In this document: piece after piece, positions 44,093 through 53,139 of the stretch | Layout of the letters: every line of letters begins with the position of its first letter | How positions within the stretch are numbered: position 1 is the stretch's first letter | From: DATLMR01 sp035634255 | Lineage (GTDB): Bacteria > Acidobacteriota > Blastocatellia > UBA7656 | Direction of reading: 5' to 3' | Assembly (NCBI GenBank): GCA_035634255.1 | Contig: DASQDI010000153.1 | Location: 1 to 64,000, forward strand | DNA length: 64,000 nt | Position numbers and translations under genes: made by a program | Notes under the pieces: generated by a model | The model's input: only the letters and a program-made list of their open reading frames with translations | The model's database searches: none | Told to the model about the DNA's origin: nothing

Positions 44093-44216
44093 CAAGAGAT
44101 AGGGCCGGCCGTCGGCGGATGGCAGAGGGTAGGTGGACCGGGTCGAAGGGCACGACGTTCGACCCCTGAACATTTACTCCCTGTCATCTGCCTTCAGCCA
44201 TTCGAACGCCGACAAT

Positions 44217-45290
44217 ATGCCAGGCAAAGATTATTACAAGATACTCGGTGTCCCGCGCGCGGCGAGCACGGACGATATTAAGAAGGCGTACCGCAGGCTG
44301 GCGAGGCGTTACCACCCCGACGTGAACCCCGGCGACGCCGAGTCGGAGAACCGCTTCAAGCAGATTTCCGAAGCCTTCGAAGTGCTCTCCGACCCGAAGA
44401 AGCGCGAGGTTTACGACCGTTACGGGTATTACTCGGACCACCTTCCGGGCAAAGAGGCCAATCCCATTTTCGATTTCGCCAGCTTCGGCGCGGCCAGTTT
44501 CAAGGACATCTTTTCCGATATATTCAGCAGCATTCGCCCGCAGGCGTCGGGGGCTCGGAAACAGCCCCAGCGCGGAGCCGACATCGAATTTTCTCTCGCG
44601 ATCTCTTTCGACGATGCGATCCGCGGCCTCACGGCTAAGGTGGAGGTGGACCGCAGCGAAGCCTGCGCGCAGTGCCAGGGGACGGGCGAGTCGCAGGTCA
44701 AGGCGGCCTGCCCCTCGTGCGGGGGGTCGGGCAATCAGCCCGGCAACGGCTCCCGGTGTCTGCGTTGCGGAGGGCAGGGGCAGATCGCGGATGCCTGCCC
44801 CGCCTGCCGGGGCCGGGCCGTCGCCTTCAAGCGAGAGGCGATAGCCGTGAAGATTCCGGCGGGCGTAAACACCGGCTCGCGCGTCCGCGTCCCCGGCAAA
44901 GGGCAGGCGGGAGTCAGCGGAGCGCCTCCGGGAGACCTCTACGTAATTACGAACGTCAGCGACCATCCGTACTTCAGGCGGCAGGGCGACAACATCTACT
45001 GCACCGTGCCGATCACCGTGCCGGAAGCGGCTCTGGGAGCCAGGATCGAGGTGCCGACCGTTGACGGGAAGGCGCGGCTGAGGGTGCCTCCCGGAACCCA
45101 GTCGGGGCAGAAGTTCAGGCTGCGTGAGCGGGGCGCGCCCAGCCTGCGCGGGGATGGGGCGCGGGGCGATCAGTTCGTCGAAGTGAAGATCACCCTGCCT
45201 CAGGTCATCAGCGAAGAGACGAAGGACATATTGCAGACGTTCGCCCGGCATAACCCCGAGAATCCGCGGGCCGAGATGGGGTTGGAGTAA
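44217..45290 (+). CDS. dnaJ: Co-chaperone DnaJ (Hsp40)
   Basis: A 357-residue type I DnaJ. The J domain (residues 4-70) has the HPD motif at 33-35 (RYHPDVNPGD). The region after it is short and Phe-rich rather than the long Gly/Phe linker of E. coli DnaJ. Four zinc-binding repeats (CAQCQGTG, CPSCGGSG, CLRCGGQG, CPACRGRA) form the cysteine-rich domain, followed by the C-terminal substrate-binding domain with GDLYVITNVSDHPYFRRQGD. The ATG at 44217 begins the J domain directly; earlier in-frame codons are not needed. It stimulates DnaK's ATPase and delivers substrates. Confidence 0.96.
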   Translation: MPGKDYYKILGVPRAASTDDIKKAYRRLARRYHPDVNPGDAESENRFKQISEAFEVLSDPKKREVYDRYGYYSDHLPGKEANPIFDFASFGAASFKDIFSDIFSSIRPQASGARKQPQRGADIEFSLAISFDDAIRGLTAKVEVDRSEACAQCQGTGESQVKAACPSCGGSGNQPGNGSRCLRCGGQGQIADACPACRGRAVAFKREAIAVKIPAGVNTGSRVRVPGKGQAGVSGAPPGDLYVITNVSDHPYFRRQGDNIYCTVPITVPEAALGARIEVPTVDGKARLRVPPGTQSGQKFRLRERGAPSLRGDGARGDQFVEVKITLPQVISEETKDILQTFARHNPENPRAEMGLE

Positions 45291-45313
45291 TCCGCCGCAA
45301 TCAGGAGAGAGCC

Positions 45314-45625
45314 TTGGAACAGTTTTTGACCTGCATGATCCCGGTCCTTTTGATCGCGGCTATGTTCTGGGCAATCATTCATGAGAATGCCCGAAAGCGA
45401 CAGCGCACGGTTCAGGAGTACGAGGAGGAGATGGCCGAATCGAAGGACTCGCTCATGCGCGCGGGAATGCTGGAGCTGGACAAGTTCATGGGCGATTCGA
45501 AATCGAAGCGCGCGGCGGTCGAGTACAGGCTGGACGAGGAGCAGGGCAGGACGAAGACGGGCAGCAAGGGGGATGACGCCGACCGAACCGAGGTGATCGA
45601 TAATGGTGAGAAGCAAGGCCGCTAA
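45314..45625 (+). CDS. Small single-pass membrane protein in the dnaK operon
   Basis: A 103-residue protein: one N-terminal membrane helix (LTCMIPVLLIAAMFWAIIH), then a strongly charged cytoplasmic helix (RKRQRTVQEYEEEMAESKDS) and a disordered, charged tail. The TTG start has GGAG seven bases upstream. Its 3' end overlaps the hspR start by 23 bases. Not recognised; its place between dnaJ and hspR suggests a role linked to heat shock or membrane stress. It may be specific to this lineage. Confidence 0.6.
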   Translation: MEQFLTCMIPVLLIAAMFWAIIHENARKRQRTVQEYEEEMAESKDSLMRAGMLELDKFMGDSKSKRAAVEYRLDEEQGRTKTGSKGDDADRTEVIDNGEKQGR

Positions 45626-46001
45626 GAAGTACACGATCAGCGTTGTCGCGGAGCAGTACGGAATCCACCCTCAAACCCTGCGGCTCTACGAGCGCGAGGG
45701 GCTGATTAAACCCTCACGCTCGGCGAAAGGCACGCGGTACTACACCGAAGAAGATGTCGAGCGGCTGGAGCTTATCCTGAACCTCACGCGCGACCTGGGG
45801 GTCAATCTTGCCGGGGTCGAGATCATCCTGAACATGCGCGAAAGAATGAACCAGATGCAGAAGGAGTTCGAGAACTTCATTCAGTACATCCGCGACAACA
45901 TAGGCCAGGAGATGTTCGGCGCGGACGAGCGTTCGAAGAGCGCCCTGGTCCCGCGCCGCAGGCTGGAATTGATCGTCAAGCGCGGCGACCGGGATAAGTA
46001 A
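45603..46001 (+). CDS. hspR: MerR-family heat-shock repressor HspR
   Basis: A 132-residue MerR-type regulator. The winged-helix motif begins YTISVVAEQYGIHPQTLRLY and continues EREGLIKPSRSAKGTRYYTE, which is highly characteristic of HspR; a coiled coil (RERMNQMQKEFENF) for dimerisation and a basic C-terminus follow. In the known system HspR represses the dnaK operon by binding HAIR sites, with DnaK as corepressor, and is released on heat shock. Here the operon contains dnaK and dnaJ plus a candidate HAIR at 42104-42124, so feedback regulation is expected. The first codons overlap the preceding gene. Confidence 0.92.
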   Translation: MVRSKAAKKYTISVVAEQYGIHPQTLRLYEREGLIKPSRSAKGTRYYTEEDVERLELILNLTRDLGVNLAGVEIILNMRERMNQMQKEFENFIQYIRDNIGQEMFGADERSKSALVPRRRLELIVKRGDRDK

Positions 46002-46019
46002 CCCGCCCGCGCGATTTTT
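45980..46019 (+). terminator. Terminator candidate at the end of the dnaK operon
   Basis: Imperfect stem GCGCG..CGGG / CCCG..CGCGC with an 8-base loop that overlaps the hspR stop codon, followed by GATTTTTG. The stem has an internal bulge, so its strength is uncertain. Confidence 0.5.
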
Positions 46020-46132
46020 GCATTGGGGCGCTCTCGATTCGCGTCCTACTCTGTTGAGCATCTTCGGTTTCCCCACCTGATTATTTACCCAAGGTTTCCC
46101 CAACACAATCAAACGTACCGGAGGAGACCCTC

Positions 46133-49100
46133 ATGCTTGCTCTCGTCTTTCTGCTCGCTCTTTTGCCGCTTGGCGTTTCTACCCACCCGCAGGACCTCGA
46201 CAACATCTTCTTCGAAGGCGCGGTGAGGGACAGCGCCGGGGCCTTCATCGAGAATGCCGAAGTGGTCGCTAAAAACGTAGTGACCGGCGCTCGGCGCTCG
46301 GCCTCGTCCGATTCGGGAGGGCGCTTCCGATTAATGGTGACCGAGCCGGGGATTTACGACGTCTCCGCCAGAGCCGTAGGCTTTCGCGAAGAGGTGATTC
46401 TCGGATTGCGGATGATCTCAGGGAGCGCTAAAACCCTGAGTTTTACGTTGATGGCGGAGGGCTCGAATGAGCAGGTCATCGTCTCGTCTGCAGAGGCGAG
46501 CCTGATAGACACTACGCGGACGGTCGTGGGTGACACCTTTTCGGAAAGGGAACTGGAGACGTTGCCCCTGGCCGGCCGCGACCCTTTGAACCTCGTCCTG
46601 CTCCTCGGGGGGACGCAGGAAGCGCCCCTCGACACGTCCCACCTCGCGGACGAGGGGGAAGGCCGTTTCCTCCGAGGGGCGCCCGAGGAAGCCGGGACTT
46701 TCTCTCTGACCGGCTCGCCCGCCACTTCCAACAACCTCACCATAGACGGCCTCGATAACAACGATGACCGAAGCGCGCGCGAGCGCATAAGCCTTAACCC
46801 CGAGAGCATCTCGGAAGTTCAGGTGATTACCAACCAGTACGCGGCGGAGTATGGCCGGGCGTCGGGAGGCCGGATAAACGTGCGGACTCGCGGAGGCGCC
46901 AACCGGATCAGGGGCGAAGCCTATCTTTTTTTCTCTGACGAATCGCTCAACGCGAACACGTATTTTCGCAACGCCAGAGGGCTCGGAAGAATACCGGAAC
47001 AGCGCAGGACGTTCGGGGCGAGCGTCTCCGGGCCGATTAAAAAGGAGAAGCACTTTTTCTTTTCCAGTCTAGAAAGGCTCGACATTCCCGACCGAGCGGA
47101 GATCAGGGCGGCGGTCCCTTCGCGCATCAACCCCCTCTTCCCCCTGCCCCTGCCGAACGAAGAACTGCCCGGCTCCGACTCGGTCGGCCTGTTCCTCGCA
47201 GACCTATCCACGCCGGAGACTCGGAACCTCCTGACCTCCCGCCTCGACCTGGGCTTCGGCCAAAAGCACAACGCGACGGCGCGATTCGATCTGTCGAGGG
47301 GGCGGAACCTGCGCGGATTTCCCGGAGGGAACCGCCTGCCGGAAACGGCCCTGATACAGGGCCGGGATTCGGATTCGATAAGTCTGGCGAGCAACCTGAT
47401 ACCGTCATCGAGGGTCGTGAATCAGGCGAAGCTTCAGTTCTCACGACTCTTCCCCCGGAACAGATCAAATGCCGAATCGGTCGGGATCGTGATAGAAGAG
47501 CCGGTGAGGGTCGTCGCCGGAAAGTTCTCGGGGACGGGATCGAGCCCGGCCTCCGCGCGGGAAGAGAGGAGGGCGCAGTTTCAGGACTCGCTCTCTTTAT
47601 TGAGCGGCCCGCACGCAATAAAAGTTGGGATCGACCTGCAACTTGTCAGGTCCGTCTTTGTTGACCAATTCGCGACGGGCGGCATCTTCACTTTCGAATC
47701 CGTCGATTCTTTCCTCTCCAACGCGCCCCGAAGATTCATGCGGAGGTTCGAGACCGAGAGCCGCCTGTCGAACGACGTTCTGGGGCTATTCCTTCAGGAT
47801 GAGTGGAGGATGAGAGAAGGGCTGACTCTGTCGATGGGCTTGCGGTGGGACTCGGAGAGCATCATCAGGGACAAGGATAATTTCAGCCCGAGGCTCGCGA
47901 TTGCATGGGACCCGTTCGCGCGGAGGGAATCCGGAGACGCCGCTTTATTCCGGCCCGGACTGACTCTCGTCCGCGCGGGGTACGGAATCTTTTTCAACCG
48001 TGTGATGCTGAGAACGATTGACGATTTTCAGGAGGGCAGGTCTTCCGTCATAGTCGACTCAGAATTGAACCCCGGAGTCCTGCCCTTCGTCGAATTTCCG
48101 GAGCCGACCCTCGACGAGTCCGTCATCGAAAGATTCGGCTCGAAAGAGGCCGGCTTCCTGCGCCGTATCAGCCCCGACTTAGAGATCCCTTACACGATTC
48201 AGGCGGGCCTCGGAATCGAGCGGCAACTGAGCAAAGGGCTCTCGGTCACGGCCGATTACGTTTACACGCGCGGCGCTCACCTCTGGCGGGAGACTAACGT
48301 CAACGCGCCGCGGCTGCCCGAGGGTCTTAGGTCCTTCACGGAATACCTGATGAGCCGGGATTTCGACAACCGGCAGGGCGCGGACGGCAGGCGTCCGATC
48401 TCAAGCGCGTCCGCCGACGTGATCCGCTTCGACCTCGGGACCGCCACGTCTTCAACAGCCGGGGCCATAAAGATCGAGAACAGTTTGAGAGTCCTCACGC
48501 TCGGCCTCAACGCCCCGCGATCTTCCAACGTCGCGGCGGCGCTCAACGCGGTCAGGCACCTGCGGCCGGAAGCGGGGTTGGCGCAGGTGGAGCAACTGGA
48601 ATCGACGGGGAACTCGTTTTACCACGGAGGCATCTGGGCCTTGAAGCTCAACCGCGGCCGCGTGAGGCTTAGGGCCTCTTACACGCTCTCCAAACTCATT
48701 GACGAGGGGACGACGAACACGGCGTCCCCGCAAGACCTGAACAACCGCCGCGCGGAGCGGGCGCTCTCTCTTCAGGACCAGAGGCACAGGTTCACCCTCA
48801 GCGGGTCATTCAATCTCCCTCTGGCCGAAGTCAATCTCGCCCCGGTCATCTCTTTCGGCTCGTCCCGCCCGTTCAACATCGGGGCTGGCGTTGACCGGAA
48901 CCTGAACGACATCGAAAACGACAGGCCGGACTCCGTCTTTGCAATCGGGCGGCCCGAATGGCGCAGGCCGGGAAGTTCGGAAGATGCGTTGATAAGACGG
49001 GCTCTCGTCCTCGCTCCGATAGGGTCGAGCGGCAACCTGCCGAGGAATTATGGCAGAGGCCCGGCCACGCGGTCTTTCGACCTGCGGGCTTCGAAAGAAT

Positions 49101-49276
49101 TCCGGTTCTCTGAATCTGGAAGCATCCGGGCGGCGGTCGATCTGTTCAACGTGCTGAACAGCACGGTCTTCAGCTTCGGGTCGGAATTCATCAATCGCGA
49201 CGATGCCGATTTTCTTGTGCCGCGCAGGACTCAGAGGCCGAGGGCCATCCAGTTAAGCCTGAAGCTGAGCCGCTGA
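46133..49276 (+). CDS. Oar-like TonB-dependent receptor with carboxypeptidase-regulatory domain
   Basis: A 1047-residue outer-membrane receptor. A signal peptide (MLALVFLLALLPLGVSTHP) is followed by a carboxypeptidase-regulatory-like beta-sandwich (residues 25-110, with RDSAGAFIENAEVVAKNV). The plug domain has the Oar-type motif SEVQVITNQYAAEYGRASGG at about residues 220-240. The remainder is a many-stranded barrel rich in Arg and aromatic residues that ends in LSLKLSR. A clear TonB box is not visible. Such Oar-type proteins are greatly expanded in Acidobacteriota; they are thought to import oligosaccharides or siderophores or to act in surface signalling. No inner-membrane transporter lies beside it. 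The start ATG at 46133 has GGAGGAG upstream. Confidence 0.9.
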   Translation: MLALVFLLALLPLGVSTHPQDLDNIFFEGAVRDSAGAFIENAEVVAKNVVTGARRSASSDSGGRFRLMVTEPGIYDVSARAVGFREEVILGLRMISGSAKTLSFTLMAEGSNEQVIVSSAEASLIDTTRTVVGDTFSERELETLPLAGRDPLNLVLLLGGTQEAPLDTSHLADEGEGRFLRGAPEEAGTFSLTGSPATSNNLTIDGLDNNDDRSARERISLNPESISEVQVITNQYAAEYGRASGGRINVRTRGGANRIRGEAYLFFSDESLNANTYFRNARGLGRIPEQRRTFGASVSGPIKKEKHFFFSSLERLDIPDRAEIRAAVPSRINPLFPLPLPNEELPGSDSVGLFLADLSTPETRNLLTSRLDLGFGQKHNATARFDLSRGRNLRGFPGGNRLPETALIQGRDSDSISLASNLIPSSRVVNQAKLQFSRLFPRNRSNAESVGIVIEEPVRVVAGKFSGTGSSPASAREERRAQFQDSLSLLSGPHAIKVGIDLQLVRSVFVDQFATGGIFTFESVDSFLSNAPRRFMRRFETESRLSNDVLGLFLQDEWRMREGLTLSMGLRWDSESIIRDKDNFSPRLAIAWDPFARRESGDAALFRPGLTLVRAGYGIFFNRVMLRTIDDFQEGRSSVIVDSELNPGVLPFVEFPEPTLDESVIERFGSKEAGFLRRISPDLEIPYTIQAGLGIERQLSKGLSVTADYVYTRGAHLWRETNVNAPRLPEGLRSFTEYLMSRDFDNRQGADGRRPISSASADVIRFDLGTATSSTAGAIKIENSLRVLTLGLNAPRSSNVAAALNAVRHLRPEAGLAQVEQLESTGNSFYHGGIWALKLNRGRVRLRASYTLSKLIDEGTTNTASPQDLNNRRAERALSLQDQRHRFTLSGSFNLPLAEVNLAPVISFGSSRPFNIGAGVDRNLNDIENDRPDSVFAIGRPEWRRPGSSEDALIRRALVLAPIGSSGNLPRNYGRGPATRSFDLRASKEFRFSESGSIRAAVDLFNVLNSTVFSFGSEFINRDDADFLVPRRTQRPRAIQLSLKLSR

Positions 49277-49288
49277 ATCGAGCGGGGA

Positions 49289-51013
49289 TTATTTCAGCTT
49301 CCCGATGATGATCTCAGGGACTTCATCAGCATCGATGATATTAATCGCGGGCTGCTGGGGCTCGCGCGTGATGGGCTCCTGAACGGGCCTCGGCGCGGGC
49401 CTTTTAAATATGTTAGGGCGACAACTTTCTATCCCCTTTTCGATCCTTAAAAGCAGGTGCCCGGGCGGATTCATCGAACGCGCCTTTTCGAACATGCGGA
49501 GGCTGCGCTCGTACAGCTTGGCGCTCAGGGCGCTCTCGCCGCCCTGAACGCAGGCCCTCAGGGTCAGGTGATCGTCCGGGTGGGCCGAGACGAGGCGCTC
49601 GTACTCGGCGGAGGCTTCGCGGTCCATTTCAAGCTCGCGGAGGTATTCACAAACGGAGAGCCAGTCCCTTATGGGGAGATTGATATTGATAGCGTCATCG
49701 GGGAAAGAAGAGAGCAGGCCGTCGTAAGCGTAGAGCGCCGCTTCCTTGTCGCGCCTCGCGAGGTAATAACGGATCAAACGCGAGTAAGCGGAGTTCATCC
49801 CCTCGTAGTCCACCGCCTTTTGATAGACCTGTATCAAGGCCATCAGGGCGCTCACGTCTTCCGGGTCCCTGCTGAGGTGAAATTTCAACTTCGACTCGGC
49901 CTGCTCCACCGCGCCCCTGTCGCAAAGCTCAAGCGACTCCGTGACCACGGGAGTCGCGGAGAAAGAGACCTTCGCCTCGATCTTCGGGTGAATATACTTC
50001 TCCTCGGTCTGCGCGGCCTTGAGCAGCAGGGCGACGCCCATGCCGAACGCGAAGCCTGCGATGTGGCATTTATAGCTGACGCCGGTGCTCATCCCGAGCT
50101 TGTAGTTGAAGAACCACCAGAGCAACAACTGGTTTATGAAGTAGAAAGCGAGGAAGACATAGCCGGGGATGTGGGCGACCCCGTAGCACTTTTTCCCGAA
50201 AACCATCAGTGGGAGGGCCAGAGGCAGGGAGACCCAGCCGATCTTCAGCCTCGTTTTGGGCAACCGGATCAGGAACGCCCCCATCGTGGCGGAAACCGCC
50301 CCGGACGCGCCGATGAGCCCGACGCCTCCTATCGCGTCCGGCAGCCCCGAGACGACCGCCCCCATCAGGTAGAACCCTGAAAAGATGGCGCGGCCCCAGA
50401 GGTCTTCGAGGCTGAAGCCCACGGCGAAGAAGGCGATCATGTTGAAGAACAGGTGGAGCGGGAGGATCAGCCCGAGCGCCCTGCTGTTCGCGTGGACGAA
50501 GGCGTAGGTCACGAATTGATAGGGCTTCCATTTTTTCTTAGGCGAGATGCCGAATTTATTGTAGAAGTGGCCCTCGTTCGCGGCCTTGAACTCGGCGAAC
50601 AGCTTGTCGAACTGTCCTCTCATCTCCTCCGCGTCCGAGCTTCCCAGCCATTTTTCGTACCTCTTTTTCAGGTCCGGGTCCTCGCTCAACTGGTCTTCCA
50701 CCATCTTCACCTCGTCGGTGTAGAGGTCGGCGTTCTTCAGTTTGACCCGTACCTCATTGTCCCCCAGTATCTCCCCGTTGACGGCCAGAAAAGAATGAAG
50801 CTCCATGTAGGTGCGCGACTGTTCTTCGTCCTGCCGGGCCGTCAGAGGCAGCGCCGCGAACCAGACGAGGATGCAGACGCCCATGATCGAGAAGGTGACC
50901 CACGGCAGGCGTCTCACCGTCGAATCTTCGTTCCCGAGCGGCATGAAGCTGAAGATCAGTTGAACGACGGAGATCAGAATGAAAGCTAATAAGAGAAGAA
51001 AATCGAGCAACAT
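49289..51013 (-). CDS. Rhomboid family intramembrane protease with TPR tail
   Basis: A 574-residue membrane protein. Rhomboid features: catalytic dyad Ser237 in LIGASGAVSATMG and His317 in CHIAGFAFG, and the conserved HxxxN at His187/Asn191 (LPLHLFFNM). About six helices are in the core. A long charged insertion (residues about 60-160) lies between the first two helices, which is unusual. Residues from about 340 to the end are repeated helical pairs of the TPR type (CDRGAVEQAESKLKFH, LSKLYERSLRMFEKARS). It cleaves within membranes, possibly processing signal or adhesin precursors. It is convergent with the Oar-like receptor, 12 bases away. A second rhomboid is cut by the right edge. Confidence 0.87.
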   Translation of the reverse strand: MLLDFLLLLAFILISVVQLIFSFMPLGNEDSTVRRLPWVTFSIMGVCILVWFAALPLTARQDEEQSRTYMELHSFLAVNGEILGDNEVRVKLKNADLYTDEVKMVEDQLSEDPDLKKRYEKWLGSSDAEEMRGQFDKLFAEFKAANEGHFYNKFGISPKKKWKPYQFVTYAFVHANSRALGLILPLHLFFNMIAFFAVGFSLEDLWGRAIFSGFYLMGAVVSGLPDAIGGVGLIGASGAVSATMGAFLIRLPKTRLKIGWVSLPLALPLMVFGKKCYGVAHIPGYVFLAFYFINQLLLWWFFNYKLGMSTGVSYKCHIAGFAFGMGVALLLKAAQTEEKYIHPKIEAKVSFSATPVVTESLELCDRGAVEQAESKLKFHLSRDPEDVSALMALIQVYQKAVDYEGMNSAYSRLIRYYLARRDKEAALYAYDGLLSSFPDDAININLPIRDWLSVCEYLRELEMDREASAEYERLVSAHPDDHLTLRACVQGGESALSAKLYERSLRMFEKARSMNPPGHLLLRIEKGIESCRPNIFKRPAPRPVQEPITREPQQPAINIIDADEVPEIIIGKLK

Positions 51014-51194
51014 CGGAAGACCCTCGGGGGAGCTTGTGCGAAAGGGGCAGAAGCGCCGGAGCGCGTTGCTTAGATCAAAGCCGTTGGACGAAGTGTGCCG
51101 ATGATAGCAAAGGCGGGGGAGGGGGGCAATAGTATTGTTTGAGGCCGTCTGGGGGCGTCGAAGCCCCGTTTAACAGACTTCGACGCCGTAAATC

Positions 51195-52448
51195 TTAGTT
51201 TCCGCTGGAGTCGTCCGCGGAGGCCGCGGCCGCGCTTACGGAGGCGGGTATGCGGATCACGTGCTTGCCGGGAGGCGTCATCCCCCTCTGCAACTCGGGG
51301 TTCATATCGAGCAGAGTGCCGAAGGAGACTTTCAGCTTTTTGGCAAGCGGCTTGAGGTCGGTCTGGCTTGCGATGGTCCGCGTCTCGTAGCGGGACGCGA
51401 ATGCCGGGGGCATTTCGAACCCGTACTTTTTGGGGTTCTTCGCAATCGTCACGACCGCGAGGATCGCGGGAACATAGTTTCGCGTCTCCTGCGCGAGGTA
51501 GCCCCCGCCGTGCATCTTCCAGAAGTCCCGCGTACCGGACCGCCTTATGGCCGAGTCCACATTCCCCTCGCCGGTATTGTAGGCGGCGAGCGCGAGCTGC
51601 CAATTCCCCTGGTAACGGTTCGAGAGCCACTTCAGGTACCGGGCGGCGGCCCGGGTCGATTTCTCGGGGTTCGACCTTTCGTCGATCCAGTAGTTCTGCG
51701 CCAGGCCGAACCTCGTCCCGGTCGCCGGGATGAACTGCCAGATGCCCTTGGCGGCGGCGGACGAAAAAGCGTAAGGGTTCCACCCGGACTCGACCTGCGC
51801 GAGCCAGATCAGGTCCGTGGGGACTCCCTCTTCCTTGAAGATCGACTCGGCCATCTGGCGATAGCGAACGGACCTCATGAAGCCCGCGGACATGGTCGCC
51901 CGGCCCCGGCCCTTGGTGAAGTAGGATATGAACTGCTTGACCGGGTGCGCGGCGCTGAAATTGAAATTGAAGCGCGCTTCCGCCACCTCTTCGCCGCCGT
52001 CGCCCGGCCCCGCCTCTTCGAGGTCGGCTTCCGACAGGGTGGCGATCTTATCGAGCGGCGAAGGCTCGTAGCGCTGCTCGCTGAACCCGCCGTCCTTCTG
52101 CTCAAGAGAGGCGATCTGGAACCTGTTTATCTCTTCGATGAGCTTACGGTAGTAAGCGCGCAGAGAGTCATCACTGCGAACGTCAATCGCCTCGTTCAGG
52201 ATAACGTCCACAGCCTGATCGAACTCGCGGCGGGCGCGGTCATACTCGCCCTCGTCGTAGGCCGTCCTGCCTTTCGTATAGTGCATTTCGGCGGTGTTGA
52301 TTATGGCCTGGACCTGGGCCTGCTTCTGGTCCGCCGCCTGCGAAGCCTGCCCCGCCGCCATTCCTTTCGACGGGGCGACGACGAACCCTCCGATCAGGAG
52401 GGCGCAAATCAATCTCTCTGTAAGTGCTCTCTTAATCATAATCGACAT
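51195..52448 (-). CDS. MltD-like lytic transglycosylase
   Basis: A 417-residue exported murein hydrolase. After the signal peptide comes an N-terminal helical region (residues about 35-120, NTAEMHYTKGRTAYDEGEYD) that looks TPR-like, then the SLT domain with catalytic Glu in LAQVESGWNPYAFSS and motifs KGIWQFIPATGTRFG and LALAAYNTGEG. The C-terminus has a divergent LysM-like segment (TDLKPLAKKLKVSFGTLLDM). MltD-type enzymes cut peptidoglycan glycan strands in the periplasm. It stands alone on the minus strand with a long intergenic region upstream. Confidence 0.9.
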   Translation of the reverse strand: MSIMIKRALTERLICALLIGGFVVAPSKGMAAGQASQAADQKQAQVQAIINTAEMHYTKGRTAYDEGEYDRARREFDQAVDVILNEAIDVRSDDSLRAYYRKLIEEINRFQIASLEQKDGGFSEQRYEPSPLDKIATLSEADLEEAGPGDGGEEVAEARFNFNFSAAHPVKQFISYFTKGRGRATMSAGFMRSVRYRQMAESIFKEEGVPTDLIWLAQVESGWNPYAFSSAAAKGIWQFIPATGTRFGLAQNYWIDERSNPEKSTRAAARYLKWLSNRYQGNWQLALAAYNTGEGNVDSAIRRSGTRDFWKMHGGGYLAQETRNYVPAILAVVTIAKNPKKYGFEMPPAFASRYETRTIASQTDLKPLAKKLKVSFGTLLDMNPELQRGMTPPGKHVIRIPASVSAAAASADDSSGN

Positions 52449-53139
52449 ATAAATTCGATAACTTCTTGAACGCCGATTCTGGGGCGCGAGTTCAGGTATT
52501 ATTATACAGGAGCCCCGCTCATAAACGGCAAATTAAATCAGTTGTAAGAATTTCGCAATAGCGCCGTAAAGTGGCCCGGTGATTAGAAATTATTGAACCT
52601 ATGCCGATATCTCTGCCGGAGGTGCCCGCTTCCGGGGAGGCTATCTTAAAAAACGCTCCCCGAAGAAGGCCGCCCCGCACCCGGCCCTCGCCCGTTCGGC
52701 GACAAATATTTTGCGAAGGCGGCTCGTCCCCGAGCCGGAAAGTGATTACCTGCCGGTCACTTGCTCGAACCCGACGCCCGAGGGCTCATAAAAAGTGGCG
52801 CGCCCGAAAAATGGGTAGTTGTTCTCATAAAGGTTTTTTGCTATCGTTTATTGTTCTGTGGATTCGCAAAAAGTTCTCTATAGTGATAGCCAGCTAACTT
52901 TCGCCAGCCGCGAAAAATTGCGACTTCCTGGAGCTATGCGAGTCCTGTGAGAGAGGCCGGTCGGTTGTGCCGGTGTTTCAGGCTACTTCATGCAATTGCC
53001 CCTGCATCCAACCCGGAAAATGAGTCGCGCGCGCGGGGAGTTACCCGCGCAGGCGCTTATCGGGCCTGAACCGGGCCCGCCGATTTTGCGAACAGAGAGA
53101 GCGTAGGGGAGCAGGACAGACGAACGAGAGGATATAACA
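52449..53139. other. 691-base gene-free region upstream of the E1 gene
   Basis: No credible gene: the only longer frame (52601-52897) has no family resemblance and no ribosome site. Notable elements are an inverted repeat CGGGGAG/CTCCCCG near 52634-52661, a -10-like TATAGT at 52879-52884 without a matching -35, and a 7-base stem GCGCGGG/CCCGCGC at 53031-53050. A structured 5' leader or small RNA is possible; I recognise no known riboswitch class. Confidence 0.4.

Noticed and set aside
52601..52897. 98-residue open frame in the long gap
   Set aside because: No ribosome site, no family resemblance, Arg/Pro-rich and basic composition.
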